Shown: positions 59,599 through 64,000 of the stretch, piece after piece
Position numbering within the stretch: the stretch's first letter is position 1
How the letters are laid out: each line of letters starts with the position of its first letter
Origin: Pohlia nutans
Lineage: Eukaryota > Streptophyta > Bryopsida > Bryales > Mniaceae
Reading direction: 5' to 3'
Assembly: GCA_022496805.1 (NCBI GenBank)
Contig: CM040094.1
Span: 4,797,501-4,861,500, forward strand
DNA length: 64,000 nt
Notes under the pieces: model-generated
What the model was told of the DNA's origin: nothing
Seen by the model: the letters and a program-made list of their open reading frames with translations, nothing else
The model's database searches: none
Made by a program: the position numbers and the translations under genes

Positions 59599-62500
59599 TC
59601 ACGATGGCCGACTACCTCTCCACAGACGAGTCGTCTGTTTGCGCTCTGCCATTTTCCTGCAAGCCATGAACAATGTAAGTGCGAGCTTTACTTCCATACC
59701 CTATAGAACACCAGGTCTGGACAGTCAGTCCTCTACAGTACATGTCCCATGATGCAAAAGGCAGAACAAGGGAAATAGCCAGATCTCTATCATATTCTTT
59801 ATTCTCGTTATCATATGAGAACAGAGTGCTTGCTTACCTCTGTAATTCCTTGGTCCTTTCCCTAAACTCAGTGGGGACATCCAAACCCTCGTATGAAGCT
59901 AACACGGGCCGAATGTCTGCTGGCCTCTGCCGAGCCACAACTGCAACATCCACAGCCACAAGACACATGAGTGTATGTAACTCAATAATTTAGCTTAGAA
60001 CCTTCAGTTGTCAGATAGAGCAACAAATCAGAACCTAAACATCGTAGATATTAAGCTGAAAATTCAAAAAGAAAAAAACAGAGACTAGGGCCACTTTGAA
60101 AAAGTTGGTTAGCTGGTAGTAGGGTCGACGAATGCTGCATACATTCAAGAAAAGGAAGTAGGTCGAGAAGAACTGTGTCATCAGATTCTAGTTTCCATGG
60201 CTTCACAGAGAGAGCATTCTCGGGTTGCAAAGTAGATTCCTTGGCATGACCGCCGAGATAGATCACATGTGAAGGATCCCTGTTCAGCTTTTCCAGATCC
60301 TGCGCAAGAGAGTTGCAGATCAGGGTATGCAAGTAATCATCTAACACAATCTGCCAGCTAAAAAACATTCCCTAATTATCAAATGCAGGTTAGCTTGATT
60401 GCTTCCACAATGGGAACCAGTTGAGAACATTTACCCGGAGATGTTTTCCGTTGATGTATTGGGTAGCATCCCGCGATAATCTATACCTTATGCACCCTTT
60501 CTGATCCAGCCTTTCCAGAACTGGTTCAACATACTGTTAACCAAAAAAATAAAGACATGTGAGTGACCAAACATGTAACATGTTCAAGTTCTTTGGGAAC
60601 TAAGAAAATATGCATATCACATTTTGCATATCACCCAACTTCCAAACTCAAATTGACTGATCATAGAAGAAGTGGTTAATGTCCATCATCAATTGTTGAG
60701 GCAAGGCCGTTGAACAAGTCAAGATAGGAAGAGGTAAACTTACATAGCTCAGCTGGTCTGAATAGATGACAAGCTCATAGTGCTGAGCAAGCTGCTCCAA
60801 GAAAGCTTCCACTCCAGGTCGTTTGAACGTCCGCCATCCCCTATCCCTCTGTGCATTAAAATATAGTTCAACATCAAGGTTAAGTACAGGATGATATGAA
60901 GCTAAAAACGCCATGACCACAGCTGCCAACCTTGAAGGTGACTCGCATTGGAGATCTTTGGAGATGAAAGTACAGGATGATATGAAGCTAAAAACGCCAT
61001 GACCACAGATGTCAACATTCATCTCCAAAGATCCCCTGGCTATTGAATTCACAAAGTTATTGATGGTAAATTAATGTTAGCAAATTAGATTGACGTCTTT
61101 TGTGATGTTGATACTGAAGGCCACATAGAAACCACAGCTGTAGCTGCAAGTTCAAACGAAGCACGAGATAAACATAACACTTACCTTCCAATCAGAATAG
61201 ACCAAGGTTTCATTTAGGTCCAAAACAAGGGTGAACGTGCCCTTCTCCTGTGGAAGTAGATCGGGCAACAACTTACTCGAAGATGGAGCTGCAATGCCCT
61301 GCACCAAATTCCAGATATGCTCGGTAAAGATGAAGTTACAATAAGTAGGAGGATTAGGACACAGTTCTACAAAATGCTAGCAATGCATTCCAATCATCGT
61401 TGAGACAAAAACCACAATAACAACTCATAGAAGATATCCTTCAGTTGTTAAGCATACTACTTGTCATGGTCAAGTTCACTCACGCGAATTTGGTCTTCCA
61501 AATTCTTTCGTGTCTCTATGTAGAAGTCCGCCACGCTTATAGCAGCTGCACTCCCACAATTATCACCAAACCACAACACTCAGATCTCACGATGAAAGGG
61601 TATTGTCAAAAACCAATCAAAGTATCATTCAGTTATCCTAAAATACATCTTTGATTCTACCATTTGCAAGAAAATCACATCCTAGACAACTGGAATCACA
61701 CCTCCAAGAGATGATGTATAAACCATCGTTTGAATTTTCTGCAACACAAAAAAATACAACACAAAAGCATGAGTATTTCTTCTAGCCTACTAAATCACAC
61801 ACCCTAATGTTTCCTGTGGCATACCAGAAGGAGCACTCTTCAAAACTTCCATTGGGTTGAATAAACAACATACATTGCAGGGACTCCAATTGCAGGCTTA
61901 AAACGACTCCAAAACGACTAATTTAGTGTGGTAATATATGCAAAGATGATCAAAACGATTACCCTTCCAAAGGGGGCATTTGTCACCCATCTAGTACTTC
62001 TGAACCACATCAAAGTGAACCAAATTATATGACATAAGCAATGAAATTGAAAGGAAAGATCACAAGGTGCAACAAAACGACTCACTTCCAAAATGTTGGC
62101 CTCATCAGAAGTCTGGATGTTTTTGGAAGACTTCAAACCAGCAACCTTTTGCTCCACAAAATCAACATCGTATGCTGCACAGCATCAAAATTGAAAAGAA
62201 AATTAGGTGAAGCACACTTGAATTAATTCCATGTCAGCAATGCACATCACATAGCTACACCCCACACTATAGAGTCAAAATATCACAACCAAGTTGGAGA
62301 AACATGTTATCCACAGTTTCAGTTATTGGGGTAGAATGCTGCATCGGGAACCCCACCCCAATGCATGTCACTCCTGTGAACATATGAGTCGCCTCAAATG
62401 TACTGGACATGAACAGCCATGGCCGGGGGTTCCCGATGCAGCAGGTGTCCCCAGTTATTGAATGTCCAGATGTAATTGGTGGTCATTTGTCAAGTTACAG

Positions 62501-63445
62501 AACAAAAGTGTCAACAAGAGGACTCTAAGGCAGTAAATTGTGTGTCATGTGTGATCAGCTTAAACTGGGACACCAGGTATAAGAGTTTTCCTGACACCGT
62601 ATGAAACCCTAGCTAGAAAACTTCAATGGCTAAACACTGAAAATCGGATCATGTCTAAATGGATTGTTAGAAGCACAACGTTCATATCTTTCATCACTCG
62701 CATGATTTCACACTCACATGAGCAACAAATCTCAAAAAAAACGAACTGCATTGTGGCTCTCTATATAATCTGCTGTAATATTCCCTGCGCACCTTTGATT
62801 GCTTGCTTTCAAGTTAGGATGCATACCTATTATAGCTCATTAGAAGCGCAATTTTAGTAGCTTTCTTAAAAAAATCGCTCAAAACATTTAGTACAAAATT
62901 GCTCACGAAATGTCAGTTTGAAATTGTAAGTGCAACCATCTCGAGACTTCTGTACTCAGCGTCCAGTTCAAATAATACCTCCATCCTAACGCTGAGAATT
63001 GATAAATTCACAGACGTTGAAGACATCCGGAAACCCTAAACAGGCACTCGAGTCCTAAACAACAAGCTCCAAGAGAATAACCCTAAACCTAAACCTAGGT
63101 TACGAAGAACGGCGTCGAGAACTTTCTCGCTTCCCGGAGAATTCACGGTGAATTAAACGTTTTTCGATGTCCATTTCAACTGAAGAACACAGATTTTCAA
63201 AGTATAATTGCAAGATCTATGGAATATTCAACCGTCGTTCCTAACAATGACCTAAACCTACATTTTTCCGAGATCAAATTCGCCAACACAGAAGCCTCAT
63301 GATCCGTAACCAGTTCAATACGATCGGCTAGTCTGCCTGCACCAACAATCCCTACGATAGCTTTCCCGCACCGATCCAGCCCTAAACCCTTGGAATTCCT
63401 AAAAACTGCAAATTCCTCAAGAAAATCACAAGTTCCATCCCGCAT
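59599..63445 (-). CDS. TIM50: TIM50-like subunit of the mitochondrial inner-membrane import machinery (5' end uncertain)
   Basis: TIM50 receives presequences at the inner-membrane TIM23 translocase. Confident exons (minus strand): 62174-62086, 61738-61702, 61545-61484, 61298-61185, 60848-60744, 60533-60435, 60299-60143, 59940-59838 and 59656-59599. All have GT-AG introns with matching phases. Landmarks: SSKLLPDLLP, LVLDLNETLVYSDWK, RGWRTFKRPGVEAFLEQL, YELVIYSDQ, IRYRLSRDAT, LNRDPSHVIYLGGHA, LQPENALSVKPWKLE, DLLPFLEFVARQRPADIRPVL, and a basic C-terminus. The FCP1-like DxDx(T/V) site reads DLNET with the second Asp replaced, as I recall for plant TIM50, so it is probably not a phosphatase. A candidate first exon, 63445 down to about 63237, starts MRDGTC and joins in phase at a GTAGGT donor, but it lacks the expected transmembrane helix; the true 5' exon may lie elsewhere. 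Confidence 0.88.
62328..62452. mobile_element. hAT-like MITE (about 125 bp) in a TIM50 intron
   Basis: Inverted repeats TGCTGCATCGGGAACCCC lie near both ends with GGGG termini. The flanking duplication is AGTTATT(G), 7-8 bp (62321-62328 and 62453-62460). An 8-bp duplication would indicate the hAT superfamily. Confidence 0.75.
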
Positions 63446-64000
63446 CTAAAATCAAAACAATCACATTCACAAAAAAAAACCTCAAAAACAAGATTCCTCT
63501 TCCTCTCATCCAAAAAATCCAAGTTCCACCCCGCAACAAAATCAAGAAAATCTTCACTCAATCGGATTCATCATTAAAAAAAGGCATTCCAAGTTCCATC
63601 CCGTATCAAAATCAAAACAACTTCACTGAATCGCATTCACAGAAAAACCTGGAAAAAAATCGAAAACAATATTCCTCTTCCTCTCATCAAAAAAAAAATC
63701 CAAGTCAACAACCTTCACTCAATCGGATTCATCATTAAAAAAGGCATTCCAAGTTCCATCCCGCATCAAAATCAAAACAACCTTCACTAAATCGCATTCA
63801 CAGAAAAACCTGAAAAAAAGATCCCTCTTCCTCTCATCAAAAAAAATCCAAATCAACAACCTTCACTCAATCGGATTCATCATTAAAAAAGGCATTCCAA
63901 GTTCTATCCCGCATCAAAATCTAAACAACCTTCCCTAAATCGCATTCACAGAAAAAACCTGAAAAAAATCGAAAACAAGAAAAACCTTCACTCAATCGGA
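63428..64000. repeat. Minisatellite of about 125-160 bp units upstream of TIM50, continuing past the window
   Basis: Shared phrases ggattcatcattaaaaa (63564, 63725, 63873), aagttccatcccgcatc and ctcttcctctcatc define roughly four units of falling length (161, 148, 125). The first unit overlaps the candidate MRDGTC start codon. Confidence 0.88.

Noticed and set aside
1..64000. CRISPR array, operon or bacterial-type regulatory features
   Set aside because: The window is clearly eukaryotic, with spliced plant genes and MITEs. Spaced identical repeats are minisatellites or transposon ends.

Overview
This window is nuclear DNA from a plant (streptophyte). It is AT-rich and intron-rich, and four genes are conserved plant genes with clean GT-AG introns: an isoaspartyl peptidase/L-asparaginase, an LMBR1-domain membrane protein, a plastid-targeted lipocalin/fibrillin-like protein and a TIM50 homologue. 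A fifth, partial gene encodes a SINA-type E3 ubiquitin ligase. The proteins are clearly plant-like but fairly divergent. I cannot fix the lineage; a non-seed land plant would fit.

Layout: (1) 1-1040, the end of a TTAA-flanked element followed by the last exon of the SINA-like gene (+). (2) 1040-4990, no gene, small repeats and MITEs. (3) 4993-7586, a five-exon asparaginase gene (-) whose fourth intron consists of degenerate tandem repeats that each copy a splice donor. (4) 7590-38100, about 30 kb with no gene I can support. It is packed with non-autonomous DNA transposons: three adjacent 1-kb foldback elements (8495-11436), a fourth at 23818-24798, many TTAA-flanked elements, CACTA-, Tourist- and other MITEs, and minisatellites. 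(5) 38130-48562, a 14-exon LMBR1-domain gene (+). (6) 51324-57627, a five-exon plastid lipocalin/fibrillin-like gene (+) whose introns hold four TTAA elements. (7) 59599 to about 63445, a TIM50 gene (-) with an unresolved 5' end, next to a minisatellite that runs off the window.

The genes are unrelated housekeeping functions and do not form a pathway. The distinctive content is the mobile DNA. At least 15 elements begin CCCCTAAA (or CCCTTTAG) and are bounded by TTAA. Two of them have a matching unoccupied copy of the target inside this same window, showing insertion at TTAA with target duplication, the behaviour of piggyBac-type transposons. A second group, the modular foldbacks, carries five related modules of about 175 bp in a palindromic order and is flanked by TA. 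No transposase gene is visible for any of them.

Exon boundaries were worked out by hand from reading frame, splice consensus and remembered family resemblance. No alignment or search was run.
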